Below, piece by piece: positions 1 to 6,256 of a stretch of DNA of 12,866 bases. The notes beneath the pieces were generated by a model that searched no databases, had not been told where the DNA came from, and saw only the letters and a program-made list of their open reading frames with translations. The number at the start of each line of letters is the position of its first letter. Position 1 is the first letter of the stretch. This stretch comes from JAEDES01 sp964616405. GTDB taxonomy: Bacteria; Bacillota_I; Bacilli_A; RF39; UBA660. Position numbers and translations under genes: made by a program. The DNA lies in the NCBI GenBank assembly GCA_964616405.1, contig CAZTRE010000030.1:1-12866 (forward strand), written 5' to 3'.

Positions 1-12
1 CATATTTTGAAT

Positions 13-36
13 AAAAAAAGCTGTCTAAACAGCTTA
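13..36 (-). terminator. Intrinsic terminator of the wall hydrolase gene
   Basis: A perfect 7-bp stem (18-24 with 29-35) closes a 4-base loop. On the minus strand it is followed by seven T residues (19-13). The stem includes two bases of the TAA stop codon at 34-36, so termination starts right at the end of the gene. Confidence 0.85.
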
Positions 37-690
37 ACTATTTCTTATTTTATTAACATACCAATTAATCTTTGTTGGCCAAGCTGCTCCTTCAGCATAC
101 TTAGGAGCAATTTGTTCCACCGTCGTTAGACCATAGGCATAATAGTTTTTATACAAATTATTAATAAAACCTTGAATTCCTTCATCTAAAGTTGGAAAGC
201 TTTTATAAGAACCTCCCCCACATCCAGGGCTTCCTTTTTGACCACCAACGTTATTACACTGTCTAACTAAATTAGAACAATTTGACTGACAACCAGTTTC
301 ATGCAGCATAATTGCTGTTGCAATATAAGGATCAACACCTTTTTCTATACAATAATTAGCAATTAATAAACCTTTTCCGGCAATATAACCATTTCCAAGA
401 TTTCTATCAATCTTAGCTGCTAACTCCTCTAAAGTAAGGTTATCATAAACAACCTGTCTAGCCGGTATATCCACTGAAACAGGTGCTACTTCCATTTCAA
501 TTTCTTTAAAAACTGGAACTTCTGCATCTTTATCTTTATCTTTAACATACATATTACTAGAAGCTGCCATACTCTTAACATCCACTTCTTCAATGCTTAA
601 TGAAGTATCAGTTTGCAATGCTATTGCCATCATAATCATAATGAGCCCCATTGTAGTAAGCAATCCACAAATTGTTTTTTCTTTTTTCAA
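34..690 (-). CDS. Secreted glucosaminidase/lysozyme-like wall hydrolase
   Basis: Probable peptidoglycan hydrolase acting outside the membrane. An N-terminal hydrophobic segment (about residues 8-27) is a signal peptide or anchor, followed by a charged linker to about residue 80. The C-terminal domain looks like the GH73-type glucosaminidase or lysozyme-like fold: HETG at 130-133 with E131 the likely catalytic acid, an NVGG motif at 147-150, then the typical YKSF...LDEGI...NLYKNYY stretch. The start is set by the SD GAGGTG (702-697), which lies 6 nt before TTG at 690. A GTG at 699 is in frame but sits inside that SD. Cysteines at 114, 134, 138, 145 and 157 surround the active-site region, which is unusual and suggests disulfides. 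It has its own consensus promoter and terminator. The fold is fairly secure; the exact bond cleaved is not. Confidence 0.8.
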   Translation of the reverse strand: MKKEKTICGLLTTMGLIMIMMAIALQTDTSLSIEEVDVKSMAASSNMYVKDKDKDAEVPVFKEIEMEVAPVSVDIPARQVVYDNLTLEELAAKIDRNLGNGYIAGKGLLIANYCIEKGVDPYIATAIMLHETGCQSNCSNLVRQCNNVGGQKGSPGCGGGSYKSFPTLDEGIQGFINNLYKNYYAYGLTTVEQIAPKYAEGAAWPTKINWYVNKIRNS

Positions 691-726
691 AGTATTCACC
701 TCGTAATTACTTCCCCCACAACATAA

Positions 727-755
727 ATTTTACACTCTATAGATTTTTTTGTCAA
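727..755 (-). promoter_or_regulatory. Consensus SigA-type promoter of the wall hydrolase
   Basis: A perfect -35 TTGACA (755-750) is separated by exactly 17 bp from -10 TAAAAT (732-727). Transcription would start near 720, giving a leader of about 30 nt before the TTG at 690. This is the best -35 element in the window. Confidence 0.85.
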
Positions 756-760
756 ATTTG

Positions 761-785
761 AAAAAAGAAACATTTATTCTGTTTC
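761..785 (-). terminator. Intrinsic terminator of the Nudix gene
   Basis: A 6-bp stem GAAACA/TGTTTC (785-780 with 772-767) has a 7-base loop and is followed by six T (766-761) on the minus strand. The loop holds the TAA stop codon (774-776), and the first arm is still coding. It ends 6 bases before the -35 element of the next gene. The stem is short but the position is right. Confidence 0.65.
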
Positions 786-1295
786 CTCTCCATACAAATT
801 ATTATACTCTTCTAACACCATTAACATTTCTTTACCAATTTTCTCATCTAAGCTTTTATTCTCAAGAGCTTCAATCAAAAAATTTTCAAGTTCCTTCAAA
901 GAAACATAAAACAAATTAAATTCTGTCTGACATTCTAATTCATCATAATGTGTCCTTGCATAATTAGGTGTATCATCTGAATTAACAACATAATAATATA
1001 TTTTATTACATACCTTTTTATTTTGATTAAAATAATTAGCATCGTATGTAGTTATCTGCATAAATGGACCATTAGAAGTGATATCAATACCTGTTTCTTC
1101 TTTAATTTCTCTTTCTAAACATTCATCTAATGTTTCATCATCTTCTTTATGTCCACCAGGAAATTGATAAGTTCCATTATTATGAGCAATTAAAACATCT
1201 CCTGCAGTATTTATAATTAAACCCTTTACACGAATTACCTCAAAATCTAATTCCTCTTTTTTCAAATTATTCTCATTAAGTAATACACGCCTCAC
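774..1295 (-). CDS. Nudix hydrolase
   Basis: Nudix proteins hydrolyse nucleoside diphosphates linked to another group, using a divalent metal held by the Nudix box; most are cytosolic. The complete box is visible: G48, five residues, E54, seven residues, R62-E63, two residues, E66-E67, then G69-I70. The preceding QFPGG segment is also typical. The C-terminal half (about 95-173) is acidic and not diagnostic, so the substrate cannot be named. The protein has 173 residues, a normal size. It begins with GTG at 1295, supported by the SD AAGGTGG (1310-1304) 8 nt upstream. The upstream metallopeptidase gene ends 27 bases away with no terminator between them, so the two are probably co-transcribed. 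Confidence 0.9.
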   Translation of the reverse strand: MRRVLLNENNLKKEELDFEVIRVKGLIINTAGDVLIAHNNGTYQFPGGHKEDDETLDECLEREIKEETGIDITSNGPFMQITTYDANYFNQNKKVCNKIYYYVVNSDDTPNYARTHYDELECQTEFNLFYVSLKELENFLIEALENKSLDEKIGKEMLMVLEEYNNLYGEETE

Positions 1296-1322
1296 GTTCT
1301 AAACCACCTTTTTATCATCATC

Positions 1323-2357
1323 TTAGTAAACAAATCTTTCCCAATATTCTACTACATCAGGTTTTACTGAGGAAAGAAAGTAATCAATTTGTTCTGACAT
1401 AGTTCTAGCTTTAAGCCAAACCGTCTTTCCATAATTGAAACAACTAGCTTTATTAGGCATCATCATATATTCAAATGTAGAGGCCCGATCTTCAAACTCA
1501 TTAGTTTGCGCATAACTATTAACAAATGGAACATCTGCTGAATACATTCTAGAATATGCCAAATCAAGATTAATTACTCCATAATTAAAATTAACTGGAT
1601 TTAATGTATTCCATGAAGTAAATCTAAATCCTTTAGAATATATATATTTCTCTATATAATGATATACCTCATGATGTAATGTATCCGCAAATGAATAATC
1701 AGTCGCAATTGAAATAATTATATTATTACGAGAAGAATCAGTTACTCCTGTTACATTAGCTGTTGAATATCTTTTTATTAAATATATTGTTAACGGATAG
1801 CCATTATTCGATATCTCTCTAAATAAATCTGTTGGATAATAACTTAAAGTGCTATTTAGATTATTAAGAGCCGTCCTTGCTGCTGTTGCATCATCTATAA
1901 TCATTGTAGACATACCACCTACATTATAACCAGAAACTTCACTTCCATATTTAACCTTAACCCCATACTTAGATTCAATTTCATTTCTAAGAGCTACATT
2001 TGCCTCATCAACCGTCGGAATTGGTGTAGTTTCTACTGGTGAGGATGGAGTTTGCGCTAAATCAGGAGTAGTTATCGGTGTTTGATTATCACTAGGAGTT
2101 TGTACAGGTGGTGAACTAGGTGATGTCACAACAGGTGGATTAGTAACTTCACTACTACTATTTTTCTCTTCTTTAACATCATCTTTATCAACTGGAGTAA
2201 CAGAAATATTATCATTTGCCCCTGCAATTACAGTAACATCCTTTTCAGGATCTAAAACGGTATTTTCACTAAATTGTAAATAAACTCCACAAAGAATTAA
2301 CGCAATTGAAAAGAATATTAATAATTTAGCCAAAAACAATTTTGCTCTTGTCTTCAT
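1323..2357 (-). CDS. Membrane-anchored or secreted HExxH zinc metallopeptidase
   Basis: Predicted surface metallopeptidase of 344 residues. Residues 7-27 form a hydrophobic signal or anchor. Residues about 62-116 are a Pro/Thr/Ser-rich linker of the kind that spans a cell wall. The C-terminal domain carries HHEVYH, whose H229-E230-x-x-H233 is the HExxH zinc site with E230 the general base. A downstream EFEDRASTFEYMM segment supplies a plausible third ligand, E289, as in gluzincin-type peptidases. The start is ATG at 2357, 7 nt after the SD AAGGAG; the in-frame GTG at 2375 lies upstream of that SD and is not used. It heads a probable two-gene unit with the Nudix gene. No LPxTG sorting motif is seen. 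The natural substrate is unknown; a relation to the lethal-factor-like peptidase clan is possible but not proven. Confidence 0.72.
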   Translation of the reverse strand: MKTRAKLFLAKLLIFFSIALILCGVYLQFSENTVLDPEKDVTVIAGANDNISVTPVDKDDVKEEKNSSSEVTNPPVVTSPSSPPVQTPSDNQTPITTPDLAQTPSSPVETTPIPTVDEANVALRNEIESKYGVKVKYGSEVSGYNVGGMSTMIIDDATAARTALNNLNSTLSYYPTDLFREISNNGYPLTIYLIKRYSTANVTGVTDSSRNNIIISIATDYSFADTLHHEVYHYIEKYIYSKGFRFTSWNTLNPVNFNYGVINLDLAYSRMYSADVPFVNSYAQTNEFEDRASTFEYMMMPNKASCFNYGKTVWLKARTMSEQIDYFLSSVKPDVVEYWERFVY

Positions 2358-2383
2358 CTTAACACTCCTTTCCACTATAATAG

Positions 2384-2412
2384 ATTATATCAAATTTTGT
2401 AGCTAAATTACT
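2384..2412 (-). promoter_or_regulatory. Promoter of the metallopeptidase unit (extended -10)
   Basis: Extended -10 TGATATAAT, with TATAAT at 2389-2384. The -35 region about 17 bp upstream is poor, as is usual when TGn is present. The implied start near 2377 gives a leader of about 20 nt before ATG 2357. Confidence 0.65.
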
Positions 2413-2414
2413 AG

Positions 2415-2444
2415 AAAAAAAAGAAAACAGTATCAAATACTGTT
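2415..2444 (-). terminator. Intrinsic terminator of the 4712-2443 operon
   Basis: A perfect 8-bp stem AACAGTAT/ATACTGTT (2444-2437 with 2433-2426) closes a tight 3-base loop. It is followed by TTTTCTTTTTTTT on the minus strand. The first arm overlaps the TAA stop codon at 2443-2445. Confidence 0.88.
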
Positions 2445-2946
2445 AACTTACAAGTAAAGCAGTCACAAATATTGCTAAACCTATCGCACTAATTAAGAAT
2501 ATTGTATAAAGAAAAGAAACATTTCCATCTGTATCTTTAACAAAAGGCTCTTTAACTTTTTCTTTAGTTGTTAAACTCATTAAATAATTAGCGTATTCTA
2601 ATGTAATACCATCAATACTCATCAAATCGTTATCATCAGTAATAACCCGATAGGTATATTTTCCATCAGCATTTAAATCAATACTATCATTAACAGCAAT
2701 AACCATTTCATCATGATATGCTAAAACAAACTTTTCTAAAAACTCTTTATAAAAATCATCATCACAGATAAAACTAAATTTCTTTAGTACATCTTTGGTT
2801 CCATCTCTTTGAACCAATTCAACACTATTAATGCATAACTCATCTTCAACTTTAAAAGTAATCAAAACAGAATTATCTTTAGTTGTAAGCCTTGCAGCAT
2901 TTAATAAGCTTTCTATATATTCATCATATTTTTCTTTATTTATCAT
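2443..2946 (-). CDS. Hypothetical protein with C-terminal membrane anchor
   Basis: Not recognised. The protein has 167 residues. The first 140 or so are soluble and acidic, with alternating helical and strand-like stretches, and carry no signal peptide. A single strongly hydrophobic segment follows at about 145-166, ending at the C-terminus. This is a tail-anchored layout that would keep the main domain in the cytoplasm. ATG 2946 follows an AGAGGG SD at short spacing. The upstream gene ends only 7 bases away, so translation may be coupled. It is the last gene of a three-gene operon, directly followed by a strong terminator. An envelope-associated partner of the acidic low-complexity protein encoded just upstream is possible but unproven. 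Confidence 0.75.
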   Translation of the reverse strand: MINKEKYDEYIESLLNAARLTTKDNSVLITFKVEDELCINSVELVQRDGTKDVLKKFSFICDDDFYKEFLEKFVLAYHDEMVIAVNDSIDLNADGKYTYRVITDDNDLMSIDGITLEYANYLMSLTTKEKVKEPFVKDTDGNVSFLYTIFLISAIGLAIFVTALLVS

Positions 2947-2953
2947 AGACCCT

Positions 2954-3934
2954 CTATGCCGCTACCGCCGGTACAACTGCTGGCGTATTAACAAGTACTT
3001 TAGCGTTTTCTTCTTGTCCTGCACTAGCTTGCATTGCTTGATTCATAGAACTAACTTGATTATATAAGGCTTGTGCTTCACCAGTCTTACCTTCCTTATA
3101 TAAGGCATTGGCCTGTTCCATTATACCTTCCATTTGTTTCTTAGTTGCATCTTCTGTTGGTGTTAACAATCCATTTGCCATTAATGTTTGTTCATCGGCT
3201 TTAACCAAAGGCGTTGTCCCAGAAAGCTCACTAACTTCTGAACTATTTGTAGCCATAAAAGCAACTTTTTGAGTATCTCTAGAGTTTGCTAATTTATCAA
3301 ATTGTAAAGCTGTAACTAAAATTGCCTTTGCTGGATTATTATCTACTTTAACATACTTTTCCTCACTAACTTGATTATTTGTAACAGTAGTATCACTAAC
3401 TACCGCTATAGTACCCTCACCTGGCAAATCAGCTTTCTTATCTACTAATGTTATTCCATCATCGATTGGAGATAATGTAAAAGCCTTTTCTTCGCTTACC
3501 TCTTCTGTACTTACTGGCTCCTGAGTTTTAGGAGCTTCTGCGTTTACAACAGGTTCATCTTTTTCAACCTCACCAGTAGCAGAAGCTGTAGCTGGTACAA
3601 CATCCTCACTAGCAATCACCGTAGATGAATCGCTTATTTCATCAGTACTACTTTGGGTATCAATTTCACCAGCATCGCTAACAGTAACATCACCATCAGT
3701 AAAAATACTTGGTTCTTGAACCTTCTCTTCCGTAACAGATGCTTCTGTAATTTCTGTGGAATCAGCACTATCATCGCTTGAAACAGTAACCACCTCTGGT
3801 TGAGCCGCTTGAACTTCTGTTGCAGTAGTTGAATCAACCATTTGAGCTGAATTATCCACCACTACATCACGTGTATCTTTATCAGTCGCCGTCTCTTCTG
3901 ACACAACAGCCTCACTAGAAGTTTCATTAACCGC
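2954..3934 (-). CDS. C-terminal part of gap-split acidic low-complexity protein
   Basis: Downstream portion of a gene cut by the N run; it continues in the piece at 4035-4437. Joining the two contig ends through their identical 55 bases gives one open frame of 442 residues from ATG 4437. This part begins with the shared AVNETSSEAVVSEETATD stretch. It continues with about 150 residues rich in Glu, Val, Ser, Thr, Asp and Ala, probably disordered, then a region with more order. The last 70 or so residues look helical (EQANALYKEGKTGEAQALYN), resembling a single TPR-type hairpin, and end in a Pro/Ala/Val tail. There is no signal peptide, membrane segment or catalytic motif. A GTG at 3904 would give a shorter frame but only looks like a start because of the gap. 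Function unknown. Confidence 0.75.
   Translation of the reverse strand, partial: AVNETSSEAVVSEETATDKDTRDVVVDNSAQMVDSTTATEVQAAQPEVVTVSSDDSADSTEITEASVTEEKVQEPSIFTDGDVTVSDAGEIDTQSSTDEISDSSTVIASEDVVPATASATGEVEKDEPVVNAEAPKTQEPVSTEEVSEEKAFTLSPIDDGITLVDKKADLPGEGTIAVVSDTTVTNNQVSEEKYVKVDNNPAKAILVTALQFDKLANSRDTQKVAFMATNSSEVSELSGTTPLVKADEQTLMANGLLTPTEDATKKQMEGIMEQANALYKEGKTGEAQALYNQVSSMNQAMQASAGQEENAKVLVNTPAVVPAVAA
3880..3934. repeat. 55-base contig-end overlap, left copy
   Basis: Identical, base for base, to 4035-4089. It ends exactly at the first N, and its partner starts exactly after the last N. This is the pattern of two contigs sharing a terminal assembly word rather than of a biological duplication. 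Confidence 0.85.
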
Positions 3935-4034
3935 NNNNNNNNNNNNNNNNNNNNNNNNNNNNNNNNNNNNNNNNNNNNNNNNNNNNNNNNNNNNNNNNNN
4001 NNNNNNNNNNNNNNNNNNNNNNNNNNNNNNNNNN
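3935..4034. other. Assembly gap (100 N)
   Basis: Exactly 100 N, a conventional scaffold spacer rather than a measured length. With the spacer left in place, the surrounding gene is 1496 bases from the GTG at 4449 and out of frame. With the 55-base overlap collapsed it is 1341 bases and in frame. Confidence 0.98.
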
Positions 4035-4089
4035 TATCAGTCGCCGTCTCTTCTGACACAACAGCCTCACTAGAAGTTTCATTAACCGC
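4035..4089. repeat. 55-base contig-end overlap, right copy
   Basis: Exact copy of 3880-3934, beginning at the first base after the N run. Both copies encode the same 18 residues in the same frame of the interrupted gene. Confidence 0.85.
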
Positions 4090-4437
4090 CTCAATTGATT
4101 CTTGAGCCGCAACAGGTTCATTAGTATCTTCATTAACCGCTTCACCCACATTATTAGCTAGTGCTAAATCAGCACTTTCTTCCAACTCTTTAATGGCCAT
4201 CCCAATTTTAGTCAAAGTACTAGAAGCCACACTAATATCTTCAAGTTCTCTTACCAATTTCTCAACTAAACTTGCTTGTTGAGTAAATAACTCTTTTAGT
4301 CTATCTTGTACTTCTTGAGGATAATCTCCTATTTTATTAGTTAAAACATCAACTAAATTTTGGCGTCTATAAATATCATCGAAAAAAGATCCTTTGACAG
4401 CTAAAACTACATTTCTAAAATCAGTACTTTTTCTCAT
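4035..4437 (-). CDS. N-terminal part of gap-split acidic low-complexity protein
   Basis: Upstream portion, 134 residues to the gap, of the gene that continues at 2954-3934. The start is ATG 4437, 11 nt after a strong AAGGAGGG SD (4456-4449). An in-frame GTG at 4449 lies inside the SD and cannot be the start. Residues 1-95 form an ordered, mainly helical domain, with amphipathic stretches at about 42-65 and 74-93 that could be a short coiled coil. From about residue 97 the sequence becomes acidic and repetitive, with related units AVNEDTNE and AVNETSSE. There is no signal peptide, so a cytoplasmic location is likely. The SD overlaps the end of the upstream DUF1292-like gene, so the two are surely co-transcribed. 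Unrecognised; perhaps a scaffold or adaptor, which is inference only. Confidence 0.75.
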
Positions 4438-4454
4438 TTTAAAGATCACCCTCC

Positions 4455-4712
4455 TTATGCATTAGCTATTTTCTTTAATAAATTCTGTACACTAATCCAT
4501 TCTGCATTATCAACAATTTCTTGAACTTGTAAAGTACCATTATTGGAAATTATTCTTGAAATATAAATAACTTTATCTAAAGCAGTCCCTTGAGTTTCCC
4601 CTTTAGTATAAACAATATATTTATTTAATCCATCGTCCGATACTAAATATGTTACAAGATCAACTTTTTCACTTGTTCCATCTGCTTTTACAATTTCAAT
4701 ATTGTTTTCCAT
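4455..4712 (-). CDS. DUF1292-like small protein
   Basis: An 85-residue acidic cytosolic protein. The order of a short strand-rich region (TYLVSDDGLNKYIVYTKG), a second region around KVIYISRII, then EIVDNAEWISVQNLLKKI at the end resembles the DUF1292 family, common in Firmicutes and still without an established biochemical role. The assignment rests on pattern only. ATG 4712 is preceded by an AGGAG SD at 7 nt. It is the first gene of a three-gene operon and has a good promoter of its own. In many Firmicutes DUF1292 genes sit in short housekeeping operons; here it precedes two unrecognised genes instead. Confidence 0.75.
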   Translation of the reverse strand: MENNIEIVKADGTSEKVDLVTYLVSDDGLNKYIVYTKGETQGTALDKVIYISRIISNNGTLQVQEIVDNAEWISVQNLLKKIANA

Positions 4713-4739
4713 AATGCCACTCCTCTATTCTCTTATATC

Positions 4740-4768
4740 ATTATACTAAACTTTTACTATTTAGTAAA
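4740..4768 (-). promoter_or_regulatory. Promoter of the DUF1292-like operon
   Basis: -35 TTTACT (4768-4763, four of six consensus bases), a 17-bp spacer and a perfect -10 TATAAT (4745-4740). The implied start near 4733 leaves about 21 nt before ATG 4712. It abuts the stop codon of the CcdA-fusion gene at 4769. Confidence 0.75.
4753..4768. promoter_or_regulatory. Candidate operator palindrome over the -35 element
   Basis: TTTACTATTTAGTAAA is a perfect inverted repeat with 7-base arms and a 2-base centre. It covers the -35 hexamer and part of the spacer of the operon promoter. A repressor bound here would block the polymerase. The base composition is AT-rich, so chance is not excluded. Confidence 0.4.
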
Positions 4769-5986
4769 CTAGTTAAATTGAAACATTAACCATTCGGGTC
4801 TAAATATTAAAAGTACTCCTATTATAATCATCAATATTCCACCAATTAAATGTGAATATTTACTATATTTTGTAGAAATACCAGTTACTTCCATAGTTTT
4901 CATTGCTGCGAAAAAAATTATTAAATCATCAAGTAAAAAGAACAAAACATATAAGAGAACATATAAAAATGCCCCTATTCCCTTTATTCCATTTAAAGCT
5001 AAAAGTTGTGTAAATACCAGTGGTAATCCTGCTGAACAAGCAAGTTCAATAATATTCACTGAAAAAGCTAAAGCTATCGTACCAATAAGTGCTAAAATTA
5101 AACTCTTCTCTTTTGTAAATTTTTTAATTCTTCCAAAAACACTTTTTCTCTTTCTCTCATCAACTACACTACAACCACTATCTTGATGTTTATAAAAATT
5201 ATATAAATTTAAAATTCCTCCACCTATAGCGATAACTGCCACAATATTTCTAAGAATAATTGAAGTTGAAATAGAAACAACTAAATTCAACCAAGATAGC
5301 ATAATCAACATATAAATAAATGCTGAACTTCCTAAGAATGTAAGTCCAATAATCCACATTCTCTTTTTATCTTTTAATCCAATTAACATACTAATTAGAA
5401 ATAACAAAACCCACATAGCACAAGGATTAAATCCATCAATTAATCCTAAAATAAGAGCCGCTGTCGTTAAAGAAACATTTTTTAAATTCATTTTCCCAAC
5501 TAATGGAACTTCCACAATAGATTCTTGATCAGATTTCTCTTCTTGTTTACTAAATTCATCTACATTATCTTCTTCTCTAACATAAGTTCCATTCATTATT
5601 TTAGAAACTACATCAACATATTCACTCTCCTTATAAAATTTTATTGCTCGATCAATTCTTGCATCAACCGCTTCACTATAACCAACTATCGGAGTTTCTC
5701 CAATTATTGTTAATGGAACACCAGTCTTAGTAATCTCCATTTCTTCTCTTACTTTTTCAAACAATTTTTGATTTTCTACGTCTTTCCACACTTCATAGTA
5801 AACAAGCTCAATATTATCAAACTTTTCTTTAGCTACTTCCAAATACTCTTTTTCTGCAGCACAATGTGGACAACCATCTCCATAGAAAAGATAAACTCTA
5901 ATCGTATCATTTTCCTTAGCATTTACTGGTAACACAATCAAAAAACTCAATAAAATACCTATTAATAAACTACCAATCTTCTTCAT
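4769..5986 (-). CDS. Secreted thioredoxin domain fused to CcdA-type membrane reductase
   Basis: Predicted trans-membrane thiol reductant carrier of 405 residues. A signal peptide or first helix (about 5-22) is followed by a thioredoxin-fold domain with CPHC (C39, C42) and the cis-proline in TGVPLTI (P91), probably outside the cell. After a charged linker (about 140-165) comes a hydrophobic domain of about six helices typical of CcdA/DsbD. Its two key cysteines are visible: C189 in GFNPCA and C317 in ELACSAGLP. In that family they accept electrons from cytosolic thioredoxin and pass them to an extracytoplasmic partner; here the fused CPHC domain is the natural acceptor. The ATG follows the upstream stop directly (TAAATG), with SD AGGTGG inside the upstream gene, so translation is probably coupled. 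The role, disulfide reduction or a related redox step, follows from family knowledge. Confidence 0.88.
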   Translation of the reverse strand: MKKIGSLLIGILLSFLIVLPVNAKENDTIRVYLFYGDGCPHCAAEKEYLEVAKEKFDNIELVYYEVWKDVENQKLFEKVREEMEITKTGVPLTIIGETPIVGYSEAVDARIDRAIKFYKESEYVDVVSKIMNGTYVREEDNVDEFSKQEEKSDQESIVEVPLVGKMNLKNVSLTTAALILGLIDGFNPCAMWVLLFLISMLIGLKDKKRMWIIGLTFLGSSAFIYMLIMLSWLNLVVSISTSIILRNIVAVIAIGGGILNLYNFYKHQDSGCSVVDERKRKSVFGRIKKFTKEKSLILALIGTIALAFSVNIIELACSAGLPLVFTQLLALNGIKGIGAFLYVLLYVLFFLLDDLIIFFAAMKTMEVTGISTKYSKYSHLIGGILMIIIGVLLIFRPEWLMFQFN

Positions 5987-6247
5987 TTATAAGCCCACCT
6001 CTTCTATAATGTCACAAAGTTCTTCAAATGTTGCTTCTCCTACAACTCTCTTCACTTCTTTATTATCTTTATAAAAAATAAGTACTGGCAAAATATCTCC
6101 TATATTATATTTTTTCACTTCATCTTCATCAAAATCATAATCTAAATTAACTGTTTCAATATCATACTTTTCTAAAACCCTCTTCCAAGTTTTATTCATT
6201 ACCAAACAACCACTACACCAAATAGCATTTATTTTTACAACTTTCAT
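5987..6247 (-). CDS. Small thioredoxin-like protein
   Basis: An 86-residue cytosolic thioredoxin-fold protein. WCSGC places the redox cysteines at C11 and C14, and the cis-proline is P54 in DILPVLIF. It is shorter than classical thioredoxin (about 105 residues), mainly because the first strand and helix are absent. ATG 6247 is preceded by the SD AGGGGAT. It lies 9 bases after the cysteine desulfurase gene and is directly joined to the CcdA-fusion gene. The simplest role is electron donor to the membrane fusion protein. Alternatively it could reduce the persulfide made by the desulfurase. Fold certain, partner inferred. Confidence 0.88.
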   Translation of the reverse strand: MKVVKINAIWCSGCLVMNKTWKRVLEKYDIETVNLDYDFDEDEVKKYNIGDILPVLIFYKDNKEVKRVVGEATFEELCDIIEEVGL

Positions 6248-6256
6248 TATTATCCC

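Noticed and set aside
2831..3067. Plus-strand ORF of 78 codons
   Set aside because: It lies antisense over two well-supported minus-strand genes, has no SD, and its protein has no ordered pattern.
3634..3837. Overlapping minus-strand ORF inside the acidic gene
   Set aside because: It is in a different frame of a low-complexity gene; the Leu/Lys/Arg-rich translation is typical of a frame shadow.
3880..4089. Tandem duplication or gene fusion at the repeated 55 bases
   Set aside because: The copies end exactly at the N borders and collapsing them restores the frame, which is better explained by contig-end overlap.
5525..5713. Plus-strand ORF of 62 codons
   Set aside because: It is antisense inside the CcdA-fusion gene; its composition (Phe, Ile, Asn, Tyr) reflects AT-rich complementary sequence.
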